Below are positions 33,490-44,198 of a DNA stretch of 62,000 bases, one piece after another (positions within the stretch are counted from its first letter, which is position 1; every line of letters begins with the position of its first letter). The notes beneath the pieces were generated by a model that was not told the origin of the DNA, did no database searches, and saw only the letters and a program-made list of their open reading frames with translations. Source of the stretch: Adiantum capillus-veneris. Its lineage: Eukaryota > Streptophyta > Polypodiopsida > Polypodiales > Pteridaceae. A program made the translations under genes and the position numbers. The stretch is from positions 70,152,912 through 70,214,911 of the forward strand of contig CM043963.1 in NCBI GenBank assembly GCA_014529385.2. The letters run 5' to 3'.

Positions 33490-34051
33490 ATGGAATTAAT
33501 TTTCAGCTTTGGAAGAACCAAATGCATGATGTTCTCATCCAAAAGAAGCAAAAGTTGCCTATTGCCTATATGGCTAGAACTGAAGATATGCAAATGACTG
33601 CACCTTGGTGAGTCGGTGTACTTTTCAGTGTTAGAATGCGAGACTGCTCATGCTTTATGGCAAAAATTATTCAACACACGAAAAGGATACGGCTAGCAAT
33701 AAAGTTTTCATGATGCACATCGCATGACCATTGATGATGAGATGAAAGCAATCTTTTTGCTTTGTTCATTGCCACCCTCTTGGGATATCTTTTGCATAGC
33801 TATTAGTAACTCTGCTCCTAATGGTATGTTACTAGTGCACTTTTATCAGAGTAGATCAAATTCTCATGGTTGTTGCAATTTTCAATGCCATTATAAGCTT
33901 GGCCACATAAAGAAGGATTGTTATGCTTGGAAGCATGTCAAAGAGAAGGGAAAAGGTAAAGGAAAAGATCATGATGATAAAGAGGAGAAACCAAAGAGTT
34001 TGGTTAAGATTGAAGAACTGAACATAGTTCAAGATAATAATGATGTGCAAG
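33490..34051 (+). pseudogene. Gag of copia W
   Basis: Copia gag motifs are visible in changing frames: INFQLWKNQMHDVLIQKKQKLPI near 33495-33560, AIFLLCSLPPSWDIF at 33748-33792, and a zinc-knuckle-like CHYKLGHIKKDC near 33880-33920. Part of the domain between them is missing. It ends where inverted-repeat element D2 is inserted. Confidence 0.8.
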
Positions 34052-34665
34052 CCTGGGGGATTCACCATGGAAACTTACCGCACCACATAAGTGCACGGGA
34101 GGGGTTTTTTTTAACAAGTTACATAAGTGTATAAGGTAGGGGCAGGCCCTCAATAATTTATCTCCCAAGCTTAAAAATAAGGGAGGGGGTATCATATTGA
34201 TGGGGGGGAGAGGAGGGGTGTGAACTAGAACTTGGGTTAATTTTGAGGAAGTTTTTATCAGGCCACACATTAAATTTTGCATCAAGCCGGTCATAGATAA
34301 GGGGCTGATTTGGAGTAGATCAAGGGCTGATTTACACCATTTTTGGATGGGTTAGAATTGGACGAGTAGCCAGAGTGCAGGTTGATCTAGCACATAGTTT
34401 GAAAGTAAAACTAAGACACATTGAGGGTACATCTAGTTATCAACAGAAGTGGTTCCTTAGTACATTGCCAATCACTATGCTATACACTCTTTGACTAGTT
34501 TTTCTCAGGTAGATCATGTGAGACCTAAATTTTATATATAATATAGGGGTATGATAGTTTTCTTTATTGATTGTCGTATAAGCGTAAAACGGGGGGTCAT
34601 ATTCCCTAATACGAGTCTTATATAGGGGTGGTGTCCCGTTTTGTATATAGAGTGGATCCCCTGGG
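34052..34665. mobile_element. Inverted-repeat element D2 (non-autonomous)
   Basis: Ends CCTGGGGGATTCAC and the complement of CCCAGGGGATCCAC (12 of 14 matching). The flanks TGTGCAAG and TGCACAAG look like a decayed 8-bp target duplication, as made by hAT transposons, but this is not decisive. Interior sequence follows D1 closely. It was inserted into copia W after copia W itself. Confidence 0.8.
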
Positions 34666-36000
34666 TGCACAAGACATTAATATGTTGAATGAAAATAATG
34701 ATGTCTTTTATGATGCACATGAAACTCTATTTTTGCAGATTTCTATGCTAGTTGAACTCCTTGTTAGTGGTGAAGAATCATATACATGGATTCTTGGTTC
34801 GAGTGCTTCGTTGCATGTCACACCTCATAGGCATTTGGTTTGCTACATACAAGGAAACCATTGTCTCTGTTAGAATTGGTGACAATTACTCTTGTGACAT
34901 CGTTGGCATAGGTGATATTGCCATGGTTATGGAAAATGGGGTGAAGTTTATCATCCATAATCTGTGTCATGTCCCAGCCTTGACCACGCAATATGATTTC
35001 GGTTGGACGTCTTGATGACTTGGGTTACAAAGTCACTTTTCATCAGTAATCTTGGCGTGTTGCAAAGGGTCATCTTATTATAGCCCACGGTTCTAAAGTA
35101 AGTTCACTTTATCCTCTTTATGTATCTGATAAAAATAGTGTTCTTTATGTAATTGAGGTGCCAATCGTTGCTTTGTGACATAGCCAGTTAGGACATATGT
35201 CAAAAAAGGGAATGGAGACACTCTTTCGTTTGGGCTACTTACCGTCTTGGTCATTTTTTAATTTTCCCTTTTGTGATTACTGTCAATATGGAAAGCAAAC
35301 ATGCACACATTGTACACATTCTTTTGACAAAGAAAGAAAACCCTTAGAGCTTGTGCACAGTGATTTATGTGGGCCTATGCCTTCTAAATCCCATGGTGGT
35401 GCGTCCTATTATGTCACATTCACAGCATGTTTGGGTCTATGCCATGAAGTCTACATATGAGACCTTTTCTTGCTTCAAGAAGTTCTTATCTAGTGTTGAA
35501 ACTCAGTCTGAACATAAGTTGAAAGCTTTGTGCTCGGACAATGGTGGAGAATATGTCTCCAAAGAGTTTACAGACTTTTGTTCAAGTAGGGGAATTAAGC
35601 GTGAGTTTACAGCTCCTTGTACCCTAGCACAAAATGGTGTTGCGGAACGAATGAATAGGACCATCCAAGAGTGGATTATGTCTATGCTATCACATGCTAA
35701 TTTGTCGCAAGCGGGGTGATGCATTATAATCAGTCGTGTAATTTATCAATAGATCACGACATGCTTCATTACAGTTTTGTGTACCTTTGGAGTTATGGTC
35801 AGGACATAAATTGACTTATGAAAAACTCCACACATTTTTCTGTGAAGCTTATGCACATATACCCAAGGAGTTGCATGCTAAGCGAGATGCTAAGTCCCGA
35901 AAATGCATCTTCATTGGCTATGGTGTAGATGGCCAATTTGTCTATCGTTTATGGGATCCAAAAATTTGATCAGTGATCTATAGTAGTGATGTTGTCTTTA
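34666..36000 (+). pseudogene. Protease and integrase of copia W
   Basis: The protease remnant reads WILGSSASLHVTPHR, where the copia D-S-G active site has become G-S-S, so it is dead. Integrase follows with LGHMSKKGMETLF and CDYCQYGKQ (HHCC module), LVHSDLCGPM, LCSDNGGEYVSKEF and NGVAERMNRTI (DDE residues), and then KSRKCIFIGYGVDG. Frameshifts lie near 34870, 35430 and 35720. Confidence 0.88.
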
Positions 36001-36249
36001 ATGAGACTAAGATGCATAGACAACCAATTAAAGAGGTTGAATTCCAAAGAGTGACGTTTTTTGATGTACCACATCCTGTCCAGACAGCTTCTGAGCCACT
36101 TACTACACAAGCTAGTACAAGTTCTGATAAGCCACGGAGACCTCAAAGAGTCTCACATCCGCCAAAACATTTTTTTCCAAGCATAAATTTTGTTTTGCTG
36201 ACAGATAGTGGTGAGCCTTCTTGTTACAAAGAGGCTATGCTAGACAATG

Positions 36250-37810
36250 ATAAGGTTTAGTGGGAACATGCTATGAAGAGGGAGTTGTCCAGTATTGCAA
36301 AGAACAGAACATGGGAACTTGTTCCGTTGCCAAAAGGTAGGAAAGCATTGCTTTGTAAATGGGTTTACAAGGAGAAGATTGACAATTACAAATCTCGTTT
36401 AGTGGCAAAGGTTTCAAGCAAGAATATGGTGTTGATTTCCAAGAGATTTTTTCTTGAGTGGTCAAGATGACCACACTAAGAATGTTGCTTGCTTTGGTTT
36501 CCACTGAAGATATGGAGCTTGATCAAATGGATGTCATTATAGCTTTCTTACATGGTGATCTCAAGGAAGAGATTTATATGCAGCAACCTGAAGGGTTTGT
36601 GCTAAAGGTCAAGGAACATTTGTTTTGTAAGCTTCTGAAAAGTCTCTATGGCTTGAAGCAATCTTCCTGAAAATGGTATAAAAAATTTGATGCATTTATG
36701 CGTTCCCTAGGCTATAAGCGCAGTAATGAGGATCCATGTCTTTACATGAAAAGAAAACCCAATGGACAGCTTATTATGATTATCCTTTATGTAGATGAGA
36801 TTCTTATTGTTGCACAGTAATGAGGATCCGTGTCTTTACATGAAAAAAATACCCAATGAACAACTTATTATGCTTATCCTTTATGCAGATGACATGCTTA
36901 TTGCTGGTCATTCCAAGAAGGACATTTTTGATTTGAAAACCAAGCTGAAATTCAATTTGACACGAAAGATTTGGGTGAAGCCAATCACATTTTCGTTATG
37001 CACATTACTTGTGACTGTAAGAAGAGGTTGTTGTACCTTTCTCAAAAAGAGTATGTGCACAAGGTTCTTGATCTTTTCAACATGCGAAAGGGGAAGGCTT
37101 AGTACTCCATTGCCTACATATTTGAAACTTAGCAAGAACAATTGCTCTAAATCTATTGAGGAAAAAGTTACGATCGCTAAGGTTCCTTATGTTTCAGCTT
37201 ATGGTAGTCTCATGTATGCCATGGTGGCTACAAGACCTGACATTGCACATGCAATGGGAGTTGTCAGCAGATTTATGTCTAACCCTGGTAAAAAGCATTG
37301 GGATGTTTTCAAGTTGATTCTCAGATACTTGAGTGGCACTGCAAATAGACATTTATCCTATGGTTGTGGAGAGTCATCCATTCAAGGACTTGTAGATAGT
37401 GATTATGCAGGCTGTGTTGACAGTCCTAAATCAACAACTAGTTGGATTTACACATTTTTTGGTTCTGCTATTTCTTGGAGATCCGTTCTTCAAGAGTGTA
37501 CATCCATTTCTACCACAGAGGCAGAGTATGTTGCATTGAGTGAGGCATGCAAAGAAGCTATTTGGTTTGCGCGCCTAGTGAAAGATCTTGGATTGGAGTA
37601 GTGTACACCAGTTCTTCATTGTGACAGTTAGAGTGCTATTGCCTTGGCTAACAATCCAGTGTTTCATTCCAGAATGAAACACATTGATGTGTGTTATCAC
37701 TTCAATTGTGAATGCTTGGCAAACAAGAGCCTTGATTTAGTGAATATTCCTACGTCAAAGAACACAACGGATGCATTCACTAAAAGTCTGTCCAGCCATC
37801 ACTCTTAGCA
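36250..37810 (+). pseudogene. RT and RNase H of copia W
   Basis: RT motifs in order are ELVPLPKGRKALLCKWVYK, LDQMDVIIAFLHGDLKEEIYM, KSLYGLKQSS, and the catalytic YxDD region, which is duplicated. The first copy has LYVDEILI, the second LYADDMLI. RNase H follows: ATRPDIAHAMG, HWDVFKLILRYL, GLVDSDYAGC, SISTTEAEYVALSEA, then HIDVCYHF and TSKNTTDAFTKSL. Stops occur near 36470, 36668 and 37601. Confidence 0.9.
36721..36909 (+). repeat. Tandem duplication across the RT active site (period 94 bp)
   Basis: CAGTAATGAGGATCC starts at 36721 and again at 36815. The period is 94 bp, so the frame shifts. The copies differ at about one base in ten, so the event is not recent. Confidence 0.9.
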
Positions 37811-37884
37811 GTGTTGTGAGTTGATGGGCATTGGGTGAAGCATGGTTCTCTTCCATTCTTATGGTCTCCCACATTGGCCATCAA

Positions 37885-37894
37885 AGTGGGAGAA
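37885..37894 (+). promoter_or_regulatory. Polypurine tract of copia W
   Basis: AAGTGGGAGAA lies directly before the 3' LTR, the standard position. Confidence 0.85.
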
Positions 37895-38156
37895 TTTTAG
37901 GTTTTATGGCCATGTGGCCGACCGCCCATCACTAACTGCTACTAACCCTAAGTGTACAACTATACACTTGTGTGAGCCACTAACACAAAGTAGAGTGTGT
38001 ATTGTGCCTAAATGCATAACATAGAAAAGAAAGAAATGGGGCACACAATGTGTGTCGGCTCTCCCCCTCCAACCTGTGTGTGTGGCTATGGTGGTGTGTG
38101 TGTGTGTGCACGTATTCGTCTTCCTCTTCCACTATGATTCCGGATCCTCTCCTTCA
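37895..38156 (+). repeat. 3' LTR of copia W
   Basis: 262 bp, starting TTTTAGG and ending CTCCTTCA, followed by AGATG, the same five bases that precede the 5' LTR. Confidence 0.92.
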
Positions 38157-38161
38157 AGATG

Positions 38162-39950
38162 CACAATTTCCATAAAAAGCATGCAAAAGACAGCCACTTG
38201 CAACAACCACTCATGAAAATATGCACACATACAGGAATCAAAGAAAATGGTGACCAAAACTACAACGGATGAATGACTACCATGATTCCCGCATCGAAGA
38301 AGACCGAATGAACCACTGACATGAAGGTATTCTTACAGACACCATTGGCTAAGAAAAGCTCCACCTTGGAAGCTTTTGCAAGATACAACTCAAAAAATTT
38401 GGCCATTGAAGGGCATAGCATGCTATCAATTTATTCGTAAGTGGTCCGTTCTCAACGTTTTTTTCATGAACATTGTAAATTTCATCTACCATCCAAAATA
38501 AGTGAAAAAACTAGAAAAATACCATGATGGTGTAGCCAAAATTGGTCTATGCTATGAGCAGTGCAAAGCAATGCTGTAGGTGAGTAGAGGTGCATGACAA
38601 AGTGTTAGAGCAGGTAAGAAGGCCCAGGGCACGCAAAAGGTTGCTAAAATGTATGCTTAAGGTGGTTTCTTAGACCAAGAAGGCTCCATGGTGGGACAAT
38701 CAAGATGGAAAGGAAAATTTTCCAAAGGGCTAAAATTGAGCCTTAGAATGTGGTCTTTGAGGTGCTCTACGACTTGGTCTAGATGGCTCCTCAAACGGAT
38801 CTACGATGTGAAAGATATTACAGTCCAAAAGTTGGATGCCTTGCAGATCCCTAATGGATAGGGTAGGTGGTGATGGATGGTCAAATCTAATGTTAGTGGA
38901 TAGATTTGGAGCTCTAGTTGTGGTGCATGCCGGTCTTTGTGGATTGTCAAATCAAAGTTCAGATGGCTAGGTTATCGCCAATTGAATATTTGCTAGGGGC
39001 CAGTTATGTGCCACATTGATTGCCTTGGTAGGAGTGCCATCTGGAATCCTTTCAAGCTCACCAAGGTTCCAAAAGGTAGTTTGCATTGTATGGAGTTGGC
39101 AAGAATGAATAGTTTATTGATCAGAGTCATGGTTGCCAAGATACAGCTCATAGAAGTTAGGTGCAAATGATAAAGGGGTAGTGTTAGGTGATTTCCCCCC
39201 CTTTTTGGGCGTGTTGTTTGGAGCTACAATGGTTTTGGATGGTGGAGGAGAGGCGGGAACTCAATGTTGACGAGATGGGGGACCAAGTAGATTTTACAAT
39301 TTGGGCACCGGATCAATGAGCAAGTGAAGATACAATTTTGAAGAGGGGTGAAAATTTTGAGGTTAATGGGGTAGGACAGTTAAGTGTTCAATTGTAGAAC
39401 TTGTGTTGAGTTGATGACTTTTTTTGAGCCATTTTAAAGTCTACAGAGAGTGGTTTTTGACAAAGGTGTGTGCCTATCAAGCCCTTCATGAGAGTGGCCA
39501 TAGTGATGGCACTGTAAGCTTTGTAAGAGTTCTTGAAGCAAGATCAAGCCATTGTTGCCCAATTTGGTGTTGTTTCCCCTTCCCCTTTCTCTTTCTCCTA
39601 CTCTTGTGGTGTTCGGTAGTGTCGATAGTGTGGATGTGTATACCCCCCAAACCGTAGTATTTTGTGTAAGAGAGTGAGATTAAGCAGTTGTGTGTGTGTG
39701 TGTGTGTGTGTGTAAGGGTTGACATGGACTGTGGCAGTGGGTGTGTGTTGTGTTGTGGTATTGCTAAGCGTGTGAGCATTCGGAAGTGTGAAAGCAGTGG
39801 TTTTCTAGCATGTGTTGTATATTTGAAGGTGCTTTTGAGAGCACAGAGGTGTTGTAAATACCCTAAGCTATAGAGAGGCCTTGTGTTGTGTGATGGGTGT
39901 GTTTTGTCGTTCCCCCTCTCCATCTTCTAGTGCCCCCACGGAGGAGCAAA
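38162..39950. other. Non-coding stretch
   Basis: No convincing gene or element boundary. A GT run lies at about 39690-39714. Small ORFs near 39424-39873 show no known motifs. Confidence 0.6.
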
Positions 39951-39979
39951 CAAATTTCTCCTAGGTTGACAAGAAGGCA

Positions 39980-40575
39980 CATTTTTTTGAGTTGGTAAGC
40001 ATGGCAATGTGAAGCTATGGACAAATATTCATAGGCAAGGAGAATCTAGACAAGTGGATTGCAGATTTCAAGCTGTATATGCTATTGCTACATATGCCGA
40101 ACAAGGATAGCAAGATGCAAATGTTTCCTTTGGTGATACATGGTAAAGAGAAGGTGTGCTACAAATATTTAGAAGGTGAGCCAAGGCATGCTTGGCCAGC
40201 TCCATGTGGGTGGTTTTTTCATGATTTCTGCAAGGAGGCATCCTCAGTCAAGATGGCTGTGAAGCGGAATGCACTTAAACAAGATGTAAGTGAAGATTTC
40301 AATTTGTTTTTTGGATCATTTTGAAGCATGTTGGGTAGAATCAACCATGCACTTGGTTAATGGGGATCATTTCAAGATAGATAAGTTCATGTCGTGTCTG
40401 CATCCTAAGGTAAGGGAAAAGTTAGACTTTGAAAGCCCTAAGTATTATAATCGGGTAGTGGTAACTGCACAATTGAAGATCAAGAGATTAAGAAGAATAT
40501 TGAGCAGGGGACATTGGGCTACGATGACACGAATCATGAGGCCGGATGGAAAACACTTGTTGTCCTTTTGAACAT
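39980..40575 (+). pseudogene. Ty3-type gag remnant
   Basis: Frames here read NLDKWIADFKLYMLLLHMPN, MFPLVIHGKEKVCYKYLEGEPRHAW and, after a frameshift near 40320, FMSCLHPKVREKLDF. The pattern of a helix with a W, a line with L-P-L-x-x-x-G-x-A and a Y-L, then an F-x-x-F-line fits the retrotransposon gag capsid domain. There are no neighbouring pol genes on this strand. Old and isolated. Confidence 0.55.
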
Positions 40576-40708
40576 GAGAGCTAAGTATGAATGGAGTGAC
40601 ACTAGCATCACATAACGTTTTAGGAACCTCTCTAAGATTTCTTCACTTCATGTATGCAATGACCATCTCGACTCAATTTGTGTTACTGCTTTTCTTAATG
40701 TAGGCTTG

Positions 40709-40909
40709 TGTTAGAATACGATAATACTGCTATGAGCATACTTAGTTGAGAGGGAGAGGTCATCAGCTCTCCACCCAACCAATGAGAATGAGGGTTTCCC
40801 CTCATCCCTATATCATATATAAGTGTATGGCCTATTGTCCACATTGGGAATCACACTATGACATTCCCAAGTTGCACTTCCTCATCTAAGTCTATCCAAT
40901 CTACTAACA
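40709..40909 (+). repeat. LTR-like sequence, orphan
   Basis: A 201-bp stretch starting TGTTAG and ending CTAACA (inverted ends), with CATATATAAG near 40812 as a TATA box. No target duplication is visible (GCTTG against CCTCC), and no primer site or purine tract flanks it. It may be a solo LTR altered by recombination, or chance. Confidence 0.45.
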
Positions 40910-40944
40910 CCTCCTAGTACACTTAATGATGGGTTTGTCTATCT

Positions 40945-41290
40945 CGGTGTCCTAGATTCATTTCTGGTTCATGCAGAGTATCTTTGGTGGCTCTATCAAG
41001 CTGACCAAAAAATCTATAGAAATTACGTTCTCCGATCCATGAACTAATTTCTTAAGTTTACTAATATGGAAGACATGGTAAACTTGAGAACTCTTTGCTA
41101 ACTCAAGTTTATATGCTACATCACCAATCGTCTTAAGGACTTTAAAGCACCACAATATCTAAGAGAAATTTTGTCATACTTTCCCATTTTTGTGGATTTT
41201 TACTTTGCAAGAACCATTAGTAATACAATTCACCTTCTACAAAGGTAAGTTTTATTCATCCTATATCAGCATATGTCTTAGCATGATATG
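40945..41290 (-). pseudogene. Chromovirus-like integrase C-terminus remnant
   Basis: Minus-strand frames read VLKTIGDVAYKLELAKSSQVYHVFHISKLKK, a segment typical of the integrase C-terminus of chromovirus-type Ty3 elements just before the chromodomain. Upstream sequence to 41290 fits the preceding basic region with stops. No chromodomain was recognised after it. It belongs to a different family from A1, A2 and Ty3-C. Confidence 0.75.
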
Positions 41291-41299
41291 ATGCACTAC

Positions 41300-42471
41300 A
41301 AATGCTTTCTTTTTCTAGCCTTAGCATATCGTTCATATCTTCAAGGAAATAATGTAAATTGAATCTTCTCCTTCTTCTCCTTCTCTAGGACTATAGTCAA
41401 AGGAGGTCTACATGAATGGTGTAAATTCAATTGCTATATGTTTGAAACTGTTGTAAATTCCAAAATGGTTAATCTCTCTAAACTAACTCTTGCTCTACTA
41501 TTTCTTGCATCTACGATCAATATCTTTGGACTAGCACAGAGTCTTAATGAGGAAGGTGGTCACGTCCATGGAGTGGTGCAATCACGTATAGTGTCATAAA
41601 AACTAATATCTAATACTCCCAAATGATTTTCTCAAGTTAAGCTGATCATTTGATATGGGGAAGTACCAGGAGAGTAAAAGCTAAAATATTGGTAATATTG
41701 CAGACCGGTCTCTATCAGGGATCCAAAGGAGGGAAAGTAGGGATCCAAAGGGGGGTAGCTTGCAAAAGAGAAATGTGCTTCAATGGGGCTTAAAAGACCT
41801 AAGGTTCAGCTCCATTAAGACTTCCTTAGGCTAAGATTCCAAAAATTAAAACCTTTATCCAATGGCCAAAGCATAGGGGAATTGGATGCTCATGGGGAAG
41901 ACTAAAAAATCTTTCCACATCCCTAGGAAGGAGGGGGCAAGCCCATTTTGTGATGAGAGAGAAACACACACACACACACACACACTCTCCAAGGCTTCCC
42001 CTTTACACAAAGGGATAACTGGACACATGTTAAGCTCCTAGGCCAGTTGCCCCCAACCTCCCCTCAAATCCTATTGGATGGCCATAGAGGTGGACCAATG
42101 AGAATTAGGCTAGAGTAAATTTATTCTAATCAATTTAAAAATTCTTGATAAAAGAACAATAGAAATTAAGCTCCCTAGAAGACTATTGGACAGTCTATCA
42201 AGGGGTCCAATGAGCATCCAACAACCCAATGGCTTGCCTGATTCCTATTGGCCAGAAGACAAAAAGGTCCAATGAGAGTTTAGATGAATTATTTAAATAC
42301 CTAAAGCTCTCACAAAAGGGGAAAGGGGGACATTTGTCAAAAGGCTATCAACTACGCTTCTAATTTGTGATTGGCTAAGCTTTACAGGAGCCAATGGGAG
42401 GCCATCATGAGCATTTAGCAAGAGGGGTCAACCAATATGATAGAATGGGCTGCATTTTACTCATAGAAAAT

Positions 42472-42532
<61 letters not shown>

Positions 42533-43400
42533 CTCATGTGTGCAAGAAGAACTCCATCTTCTTCTCCAAGCATTGAGAAGTAGAGTCCTACACCAGCAAC
42601 TCTTGGCTTTGGAATGCAAATCCAACCAAGATCCAAGCTTCAATGGCATGCTCATCTCCTCTACCATGCTAATTAATAAGCTAAGCTATGCTTTTAGAGT
42701 GATTATGTGAGGAGAATACTTCTTTCTTGTAAGATACCTCTTCTTCCTCTCAATCTATCCTCATTCCTTGCTAGCTCTCACCATTTTTGAAGGTGTGTGA
42801 GGTCTTGGGACTGACGCTAGGGACACTAGGTGTGTTTTTCAAGAATAATTTGGTGTATGAAGATTACATCTTCATTACAGCCACTAGTTTTATCAAGGAA
42901 CACAAAGATTCTATTGTACAAAAGTCTCCTTTGATGGAAGAAGCTATAATAAAAATCCTATATGGAGGGGGGACCGGCTCCATGTAAATTGGGTCCTCAA
43001 ATGTTGTCAATTGTTCTATTTCTCTCTCTTTTCAAGTATTGTCAATGCCAAATCAGCTAGGTGTAAATTGCTATGTTGCTTTCTCAATTATGTACTCTCT
43101 CTATGCTCATTAGGAGCTTGTTCTTATTGAAATGCTCACTATGTTATCAATTTCCACTACACACAAGTTACTAGTGCATTAAATGTTAATTACATTGGTT
43201 TCAAAGCTATTGGTTTCTCTTTTCTTGCTCAAGCAGAGAGGTCGTCAAGCTTGCTACAAATTGTTAGCAGCAAGCTAACACAGATACCACGGATACCATT
43301 TTTCGAAGTTCTCATTGTAAAAATACTTATTTCTTTGATGAATCGAGAATATTGTAACTCCTAATTTTTGAATAAACCTTGTAATTGATGAGCTAGGGCT
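41300..43400. other. Non-coding stretch with AC microsatellites
   Basis: AC runs lie at about 41964-41986 and 42474-42531. Repeated short pieces such as CCAATGAG and GATTGGC occur from 42050 to 42400. This may be the upstream part of the A2 5' LTR, but no second LTR is in the window to prove it. Confidence 0.5.
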
Positions 43401-44176
43401 ACAAGCTTCTCGATTGTATCAACCTGTCAATACCCCTCTTTGGTAGAACTCTCAGATTATTAGTTTTGACCATATAAAAGCCATATTTGTAAGTTATTAT
43501 TAAGTTTTGGATAATGAAATACATAGCATGAGCTAATGACACTCACTTATCTCCTTCTCGCGCTTCCTACTCCCTCCTCAGTTGTCACCTTGCAGTCGCG
43601 TTTATTGCATTGCAACCGCAGGTAAGAGCTCTCGCATTAACATAAGCATATCACAATAATTTGTAACTTTTGGCATCGCCGATCCACGACCCATGGCCTA
43701 ATTTCATCATCACTAGGAATTTACACTTCAAAATAAAAAATTAAGCATAGGCGGGGTATTGGGGCATCATTGCTAAGCATTTAGATGCATGGGTCGAAAA
43801 TGACTAGGTCAAAAATCCACTACTGTTAATAATCGCAATTTTGGTACTTGACCTAAAGTGGGGTTTGAGACCATAAGCAAGTGTGCTTAGGTCTTATAAA
43901 CATGTCCTAGAAGTTTTGTTACGTTTGGATGTCATTTGATGCTGCACAACGGATGTGATTTGTTTGTCGTTGAGCGATTGGCTTTTAGTGATTTCAGTCA
44001 CTTGAGTGTAGCTTGAGTTAGATGCGAGTTGTTAGTTGTTTTTCAAGAGATTGAAAACTTCTTGTAGCCTCTATGCACTAGTCGAGTCAGCTTCATCCCA
44101 TGGATTGACAATTTAATTGTGGTTCTCGCTAATACTGCAATAAGATAGTATAGTGAGGTTAGACACGCGTCCCACA
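43400..44176 (+). repeat. 5' LTR of A2 (right part; left edge unknown)
   Basis: The right edge is firm: CCCACA at 44171-44176, then TT and the primer site. TATAAAAG at 43473-43480 could be the promoter, with about 700 bp of R-U5 behind it. The left edge cannot be set because the 3' LTR lies outside the window, and the given start is arbitrary. Confidence 0.6.
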
Positions 44177-44178
44177 TT

Positions 44179-44198
44179 TGGCGCCGTTGCCGGGATTG
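44179..44198 (+). promoter_or_regulatory. Primer binding site, tRNA-Asp type (A2)
   Basis: TGGCGCCGTTGCCGGGATTG matches the 3' end of plant tRNA-Asp (from memory), as used by Athila/Tat-type Ty3 elements. Confidence 0.85.

Larger units (their letters stand above)
32157..38156 (+). mobile_element. Copia W, full length
   Basis: A complete 6.0 kb Ty1-copia element: 5' LTR, primer site, leader, gag, protease, integrase, RT, RNase H, purine tract and 3' LTR. The 5-bp target duplication AGATG lies at 32152-32156 and 38157-38161. The coding region has many stops and frameshifts and carries inverted-repeat element D2 between gag and protease. Confidence 0.93.

Noticed and set aside
44179-44198. tRNA gene
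   Set aside because: Only the 3' end complement is present; it is a primer binding site and not a tRNA gene. The same holds for 12192-12203 and 32443-32454.
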